A DNA stretch of 62,257 nt, taken from positions 1 through 62,257 of the forward strand of contig JAUXRW010000048.1 in assembly GCA_030681555.1 (NCBI GenBank), in the 5' to 3' direction. The first letter of the stretch is position 1. The number at the start of each line of letters is the position of its first letter. The notes below the pieces were generated by a model, which made no database searches, had not been told where the DNA came from, and worked only from the letters and a program-made list of their open reading frames with translations. A program made the translations under genes and the position numbers. Below, one piece after another: positions 12,464-20,787 of the stretch. The stretch is from Acidimicrobiales bacterium. GTDB lineage: Bacteria; Actinomycetota; Acidimicrobiia; Acidimicrobiales; VFJN01.

Positions 12464-13885
12464 GTGAGCGACGCCTCGGACGATGTCGCAGCGCGAGGGA
12501 GAGCGATCTTTCGGCAGTTGCGGACGCCGGGCGACGGCGACGTGGATCCCGTGGACGGCGACGCTCCCGACGCCGGCCCGGACGCAGAGGCTGAGCCCTC
12601 GGGTCCACCCGTGCTCGAAGTGGTCGAGGCCCCCGCGCCAGAGCCGCTGCAGAGCTCCGACAGCGCCCCACTGGCCGCAGCCCCACTGCCGGCGGGCATC
12701 GTTACCAGTGGCAAGGAGATCTCAGGCGACGAGAGCTCGGCACCAACGCCGTACGCAGCGGCGACCGCCGACCCGGGCGCCCCGCCCCTGCCCGCCACCG
12801 AAGGACCCGCGCCGGAGGCCCGAGTCCACGGGTTGGAGACCGCACCGGAGTCGGCGGGCGGGCTCCCCCAGGCGACCGAGGCCCCGCAGGAGGGTGAGCC
12901 GGACTCGACACCGGATCCCGCAGCGGTGGTGCCTACAGGTGTGGCGCCTGTGCGTGGGCCCCTCCCGGGTCTCAGCGACCTACCGCCGATCGCTGCGCTG
13001 ACCGCCGAGCCCATCCCGGTCGTTGCGGTGGGCGAGGAGTCACCTGCACCGGCGCCCCCTGACCCCGACCCCGCGCCTGCACCCGCATCGTCGCTGTTCG
13101 CCCGGGAGCTGCCGAGGGTCATGGCCGTGGCCAACCAGAAGGGCGGCGTGGGCAAGACCACCACGGCCGTCAACCTGGGCGCGTGCCTCGCCGACATCGG
13201 CTACAGAGTGCTCGTGGTCGACCTCGACCCCCAGGGAAACGCCAGCACCGGGCTCGGTGTCAACATACGTGACCTGCAGGGCTCGATGTACGACGTCGTC
13301 CTCCACGACCTGCCTATCGAGGATTGCGTCGAGGCCACCTCGGTGCGCAACCTTTTCTGTGCCCCGTCGTCGCTGGAGCTGGCAGGGGCCGAGATCGAGC
13401 TCGTCCCCGCCTTCAGCCGCGAGCTGCGGCTCAAGCGGGCGCTCGACGAGGTCCGCGACGACTACGACTTCATCCTCATCGACTGCCCGCCGTCCCTCGG
13501 GCTCCTCACCGTGAACGCCTTCGCCGCGGCCACGGAGGTCGTGGTGCCGATCCAGTGCGAGTACTACGCCTTGGAGGGCCTGGGTCAGCTCCTCCGCAAC
13601 GTCAACCTCGTGCAGAAGAACCTGAACCCCGTCCTCGAGGTGAGCGCGATCATCCTGGTGATGTACGACGCCCGCACCAAGCTGGCGGATCAGGTGGTGA
13701 ACGAGGTGCGAGACCACTTCGGGGACAAGGTCTGCCGCCATGTCGTCCCTCGGACCGTGCGGCTCTCGGAGGCGCCCTCGTTCGGGCAGCCGATCATCGC
13801 ATTCGACTCGAGCTCCCGGGGCGCCATCGCGTACCGAGAGCTGGCCAAGGAGGTCAGTGGTGGCACGCCGCAGCGGGCTCGGTAG
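12464..13885 (+). CDS. parA: Chromosome partitioning ATPase ParA with long N-terminal extension
   Basis: Walker-type ATPase that moves ParB-parS complexes. The ParA domain starts at about residue 220 with VMAVANQKGGVGKTTTAVNL (deviant Walker A, signature Lys), then DLDPQGNASTGLG, and LIDCPPSLGLLTVNAF. In front is a roughly 219-residue low-complexity Ala/Pro/Glu stretch from GTG 12464 (VSDASDDVAARG). An internal ATG at 13121 with GAGG just upstream would give a standard 254-residue ParA, so the full extension may or may not be made. The frame is open further upstream through both parS sites, but translation from there would read FHVEH/FHVEP out of parS and is not credible. parB overlaps its end. 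Confidence 0.93.
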   Translation: MSDASDDVAARGRAIFRQLRTPGDGDVDPVDGDAPDAGPDAEAEPSGPPVLEVVEAPAPEPLQSSDSAPLAAAPLPAGIVTSGKEISGDESSAPTPYAAATADPGAPPLPATEGPAPEARVHGLETAPESAGGLPQATEAPQEGEPDSTPDPAAVVPTGVAPVRGPLPGLSDLPPIAALTAEPIPVVAVGEESPAPAPPDPDPAPAPASSLFARELPRVMAVANQKGGVGKTTTAVNLGACLADIGYRVLVVDLDPQGNASTGLGVNIRDLQGSMYDVVLHDLPIEDCVEATSVRNLFCAPSSLELAGAEIELVPAFSRELRLKRALDEVRDDYDFILIDCPPSLGLLTVNAFAAATEVVVPIQCEYYALEGLGQLLRNVNLVQKNLNPVLEVSAIILVMYDARTKLADQVVNEVRDHFGDKVCRHVVPRTVRLSEAPSFGQPIIAFDSSSRGAIAYRELAKEVSGGTPQRAR

Positions 13886-14780
13886 GGGACTCGGCGCCCT
13901 CATCCCGACCGACATCACCGGCGAGGCGGGGTCGGCCCTGCGCGAGGTGCCGGTCGGCTCGATCTCGCCCAATCCCCACCAGCCACGGGGCTACTTCGAC
14001 GAGGAGGCCCTGGCGAGCCTCACCGCGTCCATCGCCGAGCTCGGTGTCCTCCAGCCGATCCTGGTGCGGGAGCTGGCCGACGACCGCTTCGAGCTTATTG
14101 CGGGGGAGCGGCGGTGGCGGGCGGCGAAGCGAGCGGGCCTGCCGTCCATCCCGGTCGTCGTCCGCGAGGTCGACGAGGTGCTCTCGCTCGAGCAGGCGCT
14201 CGTCGAGAACCTGCATCGCGAAGACCTCAACCCGCTCGAGGAGGCTGCCGCCTACCAGCAGCTGATGGAGGACTTCGAGCTCACGCAGGAGCAGGTCGCG
14301 CAGAAGGTGGGCAAGTCGAGGTCCTCCGTCGCCAACACGCTCCGGCTCTTCCAGCTGCCGCCATCGATCCAGCGGCTCGTGGCCGAGAACCAGCTCGCCG
14401 CCGGTCACGCCAAGGCCCTGCTTGGCACCCCGGACCGTGCCTTTCAAGAGGTCCTGGCCAAGCGCATCGTGGCCGACGGGCTTTCGGTGCGGGAGACCGA
14501 GGAGGCAGTTCGGGCGCACGGAGCCCCGCTCGAGGACGACGCTCCGATCGCTGAAGCGGGCTCCGCGCCGCCGGCGACCCTCGATCCCGAGCCCCGCCGG
14601 CTGCGCCCACCCGGTCTGTTGGAGCTCGAGGAGCTGCTGGCCGACCACCTGTCCACCCGTGTGGGGGTGTCGATGACGTCTGGCAACGGACGTGGCAAGA
14701 TCGTGATCGAGTTCTCGGGGCTCGAGGACCTCGAGCGGATCTACCGGGCTGTGACCGAGCCGGGAAACGGCGCCGCCTGA
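13860..14780 (+). CDS. parB: Chromosome partitioning protein ParB
   Basis: CTPase clamp that loads at parS and spreads. About 306 residues beginning VARRSGLGRGLGALIP, the common ParB start. The CTP-binding region contains PNPHQPRGYFDEEAL, ELIAGERRWRAAKRAGL and LVENLHREDLNPLEEAAAY; the helix-turn-helix is LTQEQVAQKVGKSRSSVANT; the C-terminal dimerisation part ends KIVIEFSGLEDLERIY. Start GTG 13860 is six bases after AAGGAGG inside the parA coding end; the GTG at 13857 is too close to it. A weak GC hairpin (14768-14788) spans the stop. Confidence 0.96.
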   Translation: MARRSGLGRGLGALIPTDITGEAGSALREVPVGSISPNPHQPRGYFDEEALASLTASIAELGVLQPILVRELADDRFELIAGERRWRAAKRAGLPSIPVVVREVDEVLSLEQALVENLHREDLNPLEEAAAYQQLMEDFELTQEQVAQKVGKSRSSVANTLRLFQLPPSIQRLVAENQLAAGHAKALLGTPDRAFQEVLAKRIVADGLSVRETEEAVRAHGAPLEDDAPIAEAGSAPPATLDPEPRRLRPPGLLELEELLADHLSTRVGVSMTSGNGRGKIVIEFSGLEDLERIYRAVTEPGNGAA

Positions 14781-14865
14781 AGGCGCCGGCGGGACGACCC
14801 TGCCGACGCGGTGCCCGACGATGGATCCTTGATCGAGGGTTAGGGGCGTCAACACGAGGTTGACG

Positions 14866-14898
14866 TTGTCCACAACCTGTGGGTAACGTTGTGGAGAA
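14866..14898. promoter_or_regulatory. Cluster of three DnaA boxes at 12-base spacing
   Basis: TTGTCCACA at 14866-14874 (perfect actinobacterial consensus), then on the opposite strand TTACCCACA at 14878-14886 and TTCTCCACA at 14890-14898. The starts are exactly 12 bases apart. They lie in the 190-base gap between convergent parB and trxA; nothing else is evident in that gap. Confidence 0.7.
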
Positions 14899-14970
14899 CC
14901 GCTGCAGGGGGTGCGGCCGCCCCAATGACCGGTGATGGTCGAGTGCAGGTCCACACGACCCTCGACCTCG

Positions 14971-15291
14971 CTACGAGATGAACTCGCTGAGCTCCTCGAG
15001 CAGCTGGCCCTTGCCCTTGGCACCGACCATCCGCTTCGCGGGCTGCCCGTCCTGGAACAGGATGAGTGTGGGGATGCTCATGACGTCGAACCGACGGGCG
15101 ATGTCGGGGTTGTCGTCGACGTTGAGCTTGGCGATCTTGAGCTTTCCGGCCTGCTCTTCGCTGATCTGGTCGAGGATGGGAGCGATCATCTTGCACGGGC
15201 CGCACCACTCCGCCCAGAAGTCGACCAGCACGGGCTCGGAGGAGCCGGCGATCTCTTCGTCGAACGTTGCGTCGGTCAGGGTCGTGGCCAT
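14971..15291 (-). CDS. trxA: Thioredoxin
   Basis: Small disulfide reductant, 106 residues, with the active site FWAEWCGPCKMIAPIL and cis-Pro context MSIPTLILF. The ATG at 15291 is preceded by GAGGAAGAAGGAACC and gives a normal-sized thioredoxin; the frame is open another 52 codons upstream but that part is unrelated. It lies 134 bases after trxB on the same strand, the same pair and order found next to parAB in mycobacteria (trxB-trxC). Confidence 0.97.
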   Translation of the reverse strand: MATTLTDATFDEEIAGSSEPVLVDFWAEWCGPCKMIAPILDQISEEQAGKLKIAKLNVDDNPDIARRFDVMSIPTLILFQDGQPAKRMVGAKGKGQLLEELSEFIS

Positions 15292-15425
15292 GGTTCCTTC
15301 TTCCTCAGTGGCCGGGAGATCAGCCATCGGTTCGCTACGGCTGCTCCAACGCCCCCCAGGGGAGCGGCATTCCCCTCGCTGCTCGGAGGGCGAACGCGTG
15401 TTCGTAGGCAGGCCAGGAAAGCGGG

Positions 15426-16400
15426 TCAGTGCTGGGCTTCGAGCCACCGCTCGGCGTCGATCGCCGCCTGGCAGCCCGATCCGGCGGCGGTGATGGCCTG
15501 CCGGTAGACGTGGTCCTGCACGTCGCCGCAGGCGAACACGCCCTCGACGTTCGTGGTGGCGGCGCCGCCCCAGCGGCCCGTGACGAGATAGCCGTTGTCC
15601 TCGAGATCCAGCTGCCCCTTCACGAGGTCGGTGTTCGGCTTGTGGCCGATGGCGACGAAGAGGCCGGTGACCTGCAGGGTCGAGGCCTCACCGGTGAGGA
15701 CGTCCTCGATCTCGATGTGCTCGAGCTTGGTGTCACCCACGATCTCGCGGATCACGGAGTTCCACCGGATCTCGATCTTCGGGTTGGCGAAGGCCCGTTC
15801 CTGCATGATCTTGCTGGCCCGCAGCTGGTCGCGGCGCACGATGAGCGTGACCTTCGAGGCGAACTTCGTGAGGAAGGTCGCCTCTTCGATGGCGGAGTCG
15901 CCGCCCCCGACGACCGCGATCTCGTGATCCCGGAAGAAGAACCCGTCGCAGGTGGCGCACGTCGAGACGCCGTGGCCGATCAGCCGGCCTTCGTCCGGGA
16001 GCCCGAGCATCAACGACTGGGCGCCTGTGGAGATGATGAGCGCCCGAGCCCGGTAGGTCGGCTCGTCCGCCTCCGGGTTGCCGACCCAGACGCCGAAGGG
16101 GGAGGCGGCGAGGTCCACCCGGATGACCTTCTCGGTGCGGATGTCAGCGCCGAAGCGCAGCGCCTGCTCGCGGAAGCGCAGCATGAGCTCGGGGCCCATG
16201 ATCCCCTCGGGGAAGCCCGGGAAGTTCTCGACCTCGGTGGTGAGCATCAGCTGGCCGCCCGGCTGGTCGGACGTGGAGGAAGGCTCGCCCTCGATCACGA
16301 GGGGAGCGAGGTTGGCCCGGGCTGCGTAGACGGCGGCGGTGAGGCCGGCGGGCCCGGAGCCGACGATGATGAGCTCTCGGACGTCAGCGGACTCGGTCAT
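15426..16400 (-). CDS. trxB: Thioredoxin-disulfide reductase
   Basis: NADPH-dependent flavoenzyme that reduces thioredoxin. 324 residues from ATG 16400. FAD site GSGPAGLTAAVYAARA, redox-active CATC in VSTCATCDGFFF, NADPH site VVGGGDSAIEEATFL, and the closing FAD motif GVFACGDVQDHVYRQAITAA are all intact. It is upstream of trxA on the same strand and probably cotranscribed with it. Confidence 0.97.
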   Translation of the reverse strand: MTESADVRELIIVGSGPAGLTAAVYAARANLAPLVIEGEPSSTSDQPGGQLMLTTEVENFPGFPEGIMGPELMLRFREQALRFGADIRTEKVIRVDLAASPFGVWVGNPEADEPTYRARALIISTGAQSLMLGLPDEGRLIGHGVSTCATCDGFFFRDHEIAVVGGGDSAIEEATFLTKFASKVTLIVRRDQLRASKIMQERAFANPKIEIRWNSVIREIVGDTKLEHIEIEDVLTGEASTLQVTGLFVAIGHKPNTDLVKGQLDLEDNGYLVTGRWGGAATTNVEGVFACGDVQDHVYRQAITAAGSGCQAAIDAERWLEAQH

Positions 16401-16511
16401 CAGCGGCACTGCCTCTCGGGGTGGGTGGTCGCTCGGGAGAACGAGCGGCGTGGGCGGCGTATTCCGCACCGGTGTGCCGGCAGCCCCGGACCGGTGCGCC
16501 TCGCACCGGCG

Positions 16512-16883
16512 CTAGGCGTCGGGCGCGGAGCGGCGGGACCAGAGGAACATCCCCAACCCGGAGAACGCGGCCCCGACGAGCAGGTGGGCCGCCCAGGTGT
16601 GCTGCTCGCCCACCACCGAGTCCGGCAGGTAGACGTCCAGGATGCGGACCGCGCCGACCGCGAGCAGCACCGCTACGGCCGTCCCGACGAGCAGGGCGAA
16701 CGTCCCGTAGACGATGCTCCGGGCGACGGTGATCGCCGGCCCGGTCGTCTTGTCCCGGACGGTGCCGACGACGCGCTCGATGGTGTCGGCCGCCTGGGCC
16801 GGCCAATCTGATGTGTCGACCTTTGGCGTGGTGCTCCGAACGCCCGCGCGGAGCTCGGTGGACGGCTGGGGACCGGTGGCCAT
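16512..16883 (-). CDS. Small membrane protein, two predicted transmembrane segments
   Basis: 123 residues, not assigned to a family. A hydrophilic N-terminus (about 55 residues, with DTIERVVGTVRDKTTGPA) is followed by two strongly hydrophobic stretches at about 57-80 and 95-113, ending WSRRSAPDA. The ATG at 16883 has AAGG upstream. It lies 111 bases upstream of trxB on the same strand and is divergent from the membrane gene at 16933. The codon pattern looks like a real gene. The function is unknown; a link with the redox pair is only positional. Confidence 0.7.
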   Translation of the reverse strand: MATGPQPSTELRAGVRSTTPKVDTSDWPAQAADTIERVVGTVRDKTTGPAITVARSIVYGTFALLVGTAVAVLLAVGAVRILDVYLPDSVVGEQHTWAAHLLVGAAFSGLGMFLWSRRSAPDA

Positions 16884-16932
16884 GGCCCAACCTTAGATCC
16901 CGCGTCCGGGGAGGGCCGGCAGCACCGGTACG

Positions 16933-17283
16933 GTGCCCCCCGTGTGGCTGCGACCGATCCTCGGGCTCCTCCTCGGCCTCCTCGTCGCAGCGTTCGGCGC
17001 GCTGATCCTCGGCGAGTACGAGTTCTCGGGGCTTCTGCCCTGGTTCGCCGGCCTCCTCTTCGGCCTCGCCGTCGGTGAGGTGGTCGTCTCGGTGGGCCGG
17101 TCGCGGGCGCTGGCCGTGGCCAGCGTGGCGTCTCTCACGGCCTTCGCCGGCATCGCCTGGGCAGGGTGGATCGACTCCAACGAAGGGGTCGAGCCCGTCA
17201 AGTCGTTGGTGTGGGTGGCGGCCGCGCTCGGCGCCATGGCGGCCTTCCTGCGGGTGGCCGACCTACGTCACCCCACGGAGTAG
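16933..17283 (+). CDS. Small integral membrane protein
   Basis: 116 residues with about four hydrophobic segments (PILGLLLGLLVAAFGALIL, the LLPWFAGLLFGLAVGEVVV region, ALAVASVASLTAFAGIAWAG, and SLVWVAAALGAMAAFL). No catalytic motif. Start is GTG 16933 or the in-frame GTG at 16942. It is divergent from the two-segment membrane gene 50 bases away and convergent with the anti-sigma gene. Not recognised. Confidence 0.6.
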   Translation: MPPVWLRPILGLLLGLLVAAFGALILGEYEFSGLLPWFAGLLFGLAVGEVVVSVGRSRALAVASVASLTAFAGIAWAGWIDSNEGVEPVKSLVWVAAALGAMAAFLRVADLRHPTE

Positions 17284-17306
17284 CGGGGCCGCTGCTCCCG
17301 GATCCT

Positions 17307-18206
17307 CTAGGACGCCAGGACCCGGTTCGCCACCTCGCGGCACCCTTCGCCGGGGTCGGCCAGCGTGAGCGTCCGCGCGGTCCCGCCCGGCGTCGGAGCG
17401 TCCACGACCCGGACCACCAGAGCGCGCCCGTCCAGCCTTGCCGTGCCGATCAGGACCACCACGTCGGGCGCTGCGGTCTCCCCCAGGCGCCCGCTCAGGC
17501 AGCGTCGTACAGCACGGTCGTCGTCCTCGTCATCCTCGCCCTCGGCCGTCGCGGCCGCGCGCTCCGGTAGGGGCACCGACAGCAGCTGGCCCTCGAGGCT
17601 CTGGGCCAGTGCGTCCAGGTCGGGGAAGGAGCCGAGGTGGACGGCGGCGGGAGCGGCGCCGGCGGCGGCCTCCCCGCTTGTCGGGCCGTCCTCCAGCATG
17701 GGCGCGGCCATCTCGGTCTCCGCAGCCCCGCCAGAGCCGCTCGCGTCGCGGTCGGGGGCCGCCCCCGCCGCCCGGTCCTCGGCGGCGTCGTCAGCGTCGG
17801 AGAGGGCGGTGGGCCTTTCCGGCTCGTCGTCGCCGAGCTGGGACAGGGTCGGCACCAGGAGGGCGGCCACAGCGACGGCGGCCGCGACACCGAGGACGCG
17901 GCGTCGGCGGGAGCGGTCGGGTCTCGCCTCTCGGCCCGCCAGGGAGGAGACGACTCCCGTCTGCACCTCACCGGCGTCGAAGGCGGCCAGCGCCGCGCCG
18001 ATCGCCTCCTCGCGCCGTGCGACGTCGATGGGCCCCGGCTCGCGGATGGCGTCACGGGCCGACCGCAGCCTCCGCACGCGCGCCTGCAGCTCGGGGGAGG
18101 CGGCGATCTGTTCGGCCTCGGCCGCGGTGGTGACCCCGTCGACGTGGGCAGAAGCCAGCGCGTCGAGGGGGTCGAGGTCGTCGGGCGGGTCGAGGTGGTG
18201 GGTCAT
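17307..18206 (-). CDS. Anti-sigma factor, membrane-anchored
   Basis: 299-residue partner of the sigma gene immediately upstream, with which it overlaps as ATGA. The N-terminal part (about 1-100) is helical and cytoplasmic with HVDGVTTAAEAEQIAASPEL, reminiscent of the anti-sigma fold but without the zinc-binding HxxxCxxC. One membrane segment lies at about 104-124 (VLGVAAAVAVAALLVPTL). The exported remainder is Ala/Asp/Glu-rich followed by a compact domain with VVVLIGTARLDGRALVV. The position matches the SigM anti-sigma gene near the mycobacterial origin. Partner assignment is from operon structure. Confidence 0.75.
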   Translation of the reverse strand: MTHHLDPPDDLDPLDALASAHVDGVTTAAEAEQIAASPELQARVRRLRSARDAIREPGPIDVARREEAIGAALAAFDAGEVQTGVVSSLAGREARPDRSRRRRVLGVAAAVAVAALLVPTLSQLGDDEPERPTALSDADDAAEDRAAGAAPDRDASGSGGAAETEMAAPMLEDGPTSGEAAAGAAPAAVHLGSFPDLDALAQSLEGQLLSVPLPERAAATAEGEDDEDDDRAVRRCLSGRLGETAAPDVVVLIGTARLDGRALVVRVVDAPTPGGTARTLTLADPGEGCREVANRVLAS

Positions 18207-18856
18207 GGGGTGGTTCGTGGGTCGGGCGGTGTGGTGGTCCGCCGTGGGGCCGGGCGCCGAGCGGCGCGTGCTGCAGTAGGACGGTCGTCGGCCGCGTCGT
18301 GGTTCCCCGGGTCCAGTAGGTGCCCCAGCTGGGCTCGGCCGCGTGCGATGCGGGAGCGCACGGTGCCCGGCGGGATCCCGAGCACGTCGGCGATGTCGGC
18401 GTAGTCGAGGTCGCACAGGTCGCGCAGGACCACCGCCACCCGGAACTCCTCGGGCAGGCGGGCGAGCGCGGCGTCGACGGCCATGCGGTCGGCCACCGCG
18501 TCCGCCCAGTCGTCGCCGGTGGCCTCGTCCGGTCGACCCCCGGACGCGTCCTCCTGGTCGGGGAGGCCGGGCCTGGGCCGCCGCCCTCGACGGCGGAGCT
18601 CGTCGAGGCACGCGTTCGTGGCCACGCGGTACGCCCAGGTGGAGAAGGCGGCCCGGCCGTCGAAGCGCGGCAGGCCCCGCACGATGGCGAGCAGCGCCTC
18701 CTGCGTGGCGTCAAGGGCGTCGGCTTCGTTGCTGGCGAGCCGGCGGCACACCGTCAGGACGCGGTCGTGGTGGCGGCGGAGGAGCGCGTCGAGGGCGCGG
18801 CGGTCTCCCGACTGAGCCGCCTGGACCAGCGTGCGGTCGTCGACCTCGTCAGCGAT
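18203..18856 (-). CDS. ECF RNA polymerase sigma factor (SigM-like)
   Basis: Group 4 sigma factor. Region 2 reads DALDATQEALLAIVRGLPRF and STWAYRVATNACLDELRRR; region 4 reads LPEEFRVAVVLRDLCDLDY and IADVLGIPPGTVRSRIARG. A 40-residue basic Thr/Pro tail follows. The start is a problem: sigma-like sequence begins at least 30 codons before the first standard start (GTG 18751), and between there and the upstream stop at 18902 there is no ATG, GTG or TTG. I place the start at ATC 18856 provisionally; CTG 18829 is another choice. It follows the kinase gene by about 50 bases and precedes the anti-sigma gene with an ATGA overlap. Confidence 0.85.
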   Translation of the reverse strand: MADEVDDRTLVQAAQSGDRRALDALLRRHHDRVLTVCRRLASNEADALDATQEALLAIVRGLPRFDGRAAFSTWAYRVATNACLDELRRRGRRPRPGLPDQEDASGGRPDEATGDDWADAVADRMAVDAALARLPEEFRVAVVLRDLCDLDYADIADVLGIPPGTVRSRIARGRAQLGHLLDPGNHDAADDRPTAARAARRPAPRRTTTPPDPRTTP

Positions 18857-18907
18857 GGGAGGAGGGTATCGCCGGACCCAGCCCCGGCTGGTCGGCGCGG
18901 TCTACAG

Positions 18908-20506
18908 CTAGCGGCCCACGACCTTGGCTTCGAGGATCTCGGCGGCGGCCCGGCCGCGAGCGTCGCCCCGATCGAGGATCCACACCAGCACCGCTCCGCC
19001 CCGCTTGCCCTGAAGGTCGTGGGTCGAGGTGCCGGCGGCCACGCCCTCGCCGCGAGCGACCGGCTCGCCCCAGCCGGCGAAGTCGCTCGGCGCCGCCTCC
19101 GCCACGTACACCTCGAACGTCCAGTCGTTGGTGGCGCTCAGGAGCTCGAGCTCGTCGAGCTCGTCGGCGGAGCTGAGCTCGACGATGAGGCCGACGCCCG
19201 GCTTCAGCTTGGTGATGTCGCGGTCGTTGTAGCCCTCGGTGTGCCACCCGGTTGCCGGGTCGCCGTCGATGGCCAGTCCGGCTTCGTCGTCGTTCTCGCC
19301 GTCCCCGCTCGGGTCCAGGGGGACCGCCGCAGTGATCGTCAGGGGCTCGCCCTCGCTCGTCGCGCCGCCGAACGCGTCGCGCACGTCGTCGAAGATGTCG
19401 CCCGCTCCCGACCGGCCGATCAGCAACCCGGCGACACCGAGCGCGACGGCGATGAGCACGACGATGACGGTGGGGATCCACCAGCCCCGCTCGGTCTGGC
19501 GGAAGGTCGGCGTGGGCGCCGCAGGCGCGGGTGCGAGCACCGGGCCCGCAGGGGGCGCCGCGGCGGCGGGGTGCCCCCCGGTCGTGCGGAGCGACGTCGC
19601 AGTGAGGTCCGGATCGGGCGCGCTGGTGGCCCCCCCGGCGAGCAGCGCCGCCCGGAGGTCTGCAGCGCTGTTGAACCGGCCAGCGGGCTCGCGAGCCATG
19701 GCGCGGCACACGACCTCCTCCAGCGGCTTCGGTACGCCGGGGCGCACCTGGCGCGGGCGGAGCGGGTCACGGTGGAGGCGGGCGAGTGCGGTGGCGGCGT
19801 CGGTGTCGGCGACGAACGGCGGGCGCCCGCACAACATCTCGTAGAGCACCACGCCGAGGCTGTAGATGTCGGTGCGCGGGTCGACCGGCTCGCCCCGCAC
19901 CTGCTCGGGCGCGAGGTACTTGGCCGTGCCCACCATGAGGCCGGGCTGCGTGAGATCGGCGTCGGCGACCGCCTTCGCGATGCCGAAGTCGGCCACCTTG
20001 ACCCTCCCGTCGTCGGACAGCAGGACATTGGCCGGCTTCACGTCGCGGTGGACGAGGCCGGCCCGGTGGGCCGCATCGAGCGCCTCTGCGACCTGCGCGG
20101 CCAGGCCCGCGGCTTGCCAGGGATCGATCGGCGCTTCCTCGTCCAGCCGGTCCCTGAGGGTCCGCCCGACCACGAGCTCCATCACGATGGCCTCGACCCC
20201 GCCCTCGGAGCAGGTGTCGTAGATCGAGACGATCGACGGGTGGGCCAGCCGGGCCGCGGCCACCGCCTCCTGCCGGAACCTCGTGACGAAGGTGGCGTCC
20301 GCGGCCAGGTGCGGGTGGAGGATCTTCAGCGCCACGTGCCGGCGCAGGACCTCGTCCACGCCCCGCCAGACCTGTGCCATCCCGCCCGACGCCAGGAGCT
20401 CCTCGACCCGGTACCGCCCGGCGAGCATCCGCCCCGCCTCGACCCTGCCGTCGGCGGGCGCCGGTGCACTGCCGCGGGGAGGGGTCGGCGTTGTCACGGC
20501 CCCCAA
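18908..20506 (-). CDS. Membrane Ser/Thr protein kinase with extracellular discoidin-like domain
   Basis: 532 residues. Cytoplasmic Hanks-type kinase at about 32-290: Gly loop LLASGGMAQVWRG, catalytic Lys61 in HVALKIL, HRDVKPANVLL with Asp155, DFG with Asp173, and an LAPEQ site. So it looks active. A Pro/Ala linker leads to one membrane segment at 343-364, and the outside 380-532 part resembles the beta-sandwich (discoidin or carbohydrate-binding type) domain, with GWHTEGYNDRDITKLKPGVG. Kinase-TM-sandwich is the architecture of the C-terminal half of mycobacterial MviN (Rv3910), which sits at this place, but the MurJ flippase half is missing. Start TTG 20506 or GTG 20497. It is upstream of the sigma/anti-sigma pair. 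Confidence 0.88.
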   Translation of the reverse strand: MGAVTTPTPPRGSAPAPADGRVEAGRMLAGRYRVEELLASGGMAQVWRGVDEVLRRHVALKILHPHLAADATFVTRFRQEAVAAARLAHPSIVSIYDTCSEGGVEAIVMELVVGRTLRDRLDEEAPIDPWQAAGLAAQVAEALDAAHRAGLVHRDVKPANVLLSDDGRVKVADFGIAKAVADADLTQPGLMVGTAKYLAPEQVRGEPVDPRTDIYSLGVVLYEMLCGRPPFVADTDAATALARLHRDPLRPRQVRPGVPKPLEEVVCRAMAREPAGRFNSAADLRAALLAGGATSAPDPDLTATSLRTTGGHPAAAAPPAGPVLAPAPAAPTPTFRQTERGWWIPTVIVVLIAVALGVAGLLIGRSGAGDIFDDVRDAFGGATSEGEPLTITAAVPLDPSGDGENDDEAGLAIDGDPATGWHTEGYNDRDITKLKPGVGLIVELSSADELDELELLSATNDWTFEVYVAEAAPSDFAGWGEPVARGEGVAAGTSTHDLQGKRGGAVLVWILDRGDARGRAAAEILEAKVVGR

Positions 20507-20787
20507 AATCTAGTCGCCTTCGAGAGCTGCGCTCCCTCGCCGAGCTCAGCGGTGCGCCCTTCCGGGCACCCTCATCTCTGCTCGGGTCCGGCAGTGGAGC
20601 CGGCCCGCTCCCGAAGTTAGGGGCGTTCCCCCCCTCACACTCCCCCGAACCCCGGGCAGCGCCCGCGCAAGCGAGCCGTGGGGGGCGGGGGTGTGGGGGC
20701 AGAGGCTTTGCCGGAGCCCCCGCATCGCGCAGGGGCGGCTCCGCCGACCCCGCCGCAGAGGTGAGCGCGCCCGTAAGGGCGCACCGT
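20507..20787. other. Kinase-degV gap with GC hairpins
   Basis: About 280 bases without a convincing gene. It carries a GCGCCC-GTAA-GGGCGC hairpin at 20767-20782, directly downstream of the degV stop on the minus strand and probably its terminator, and a homopolymeric G/C stretch around 20640-20710. The kinase promoter must also lie here; no clear -35/-10 pair was found. Confidence 0.45.

Noticed and set aside
20507..20787. Possible small genes in the GC-rich gap before the kinase
   Set aside because: Open frames are present in several phases but all are low-complexity with no ribosome site.
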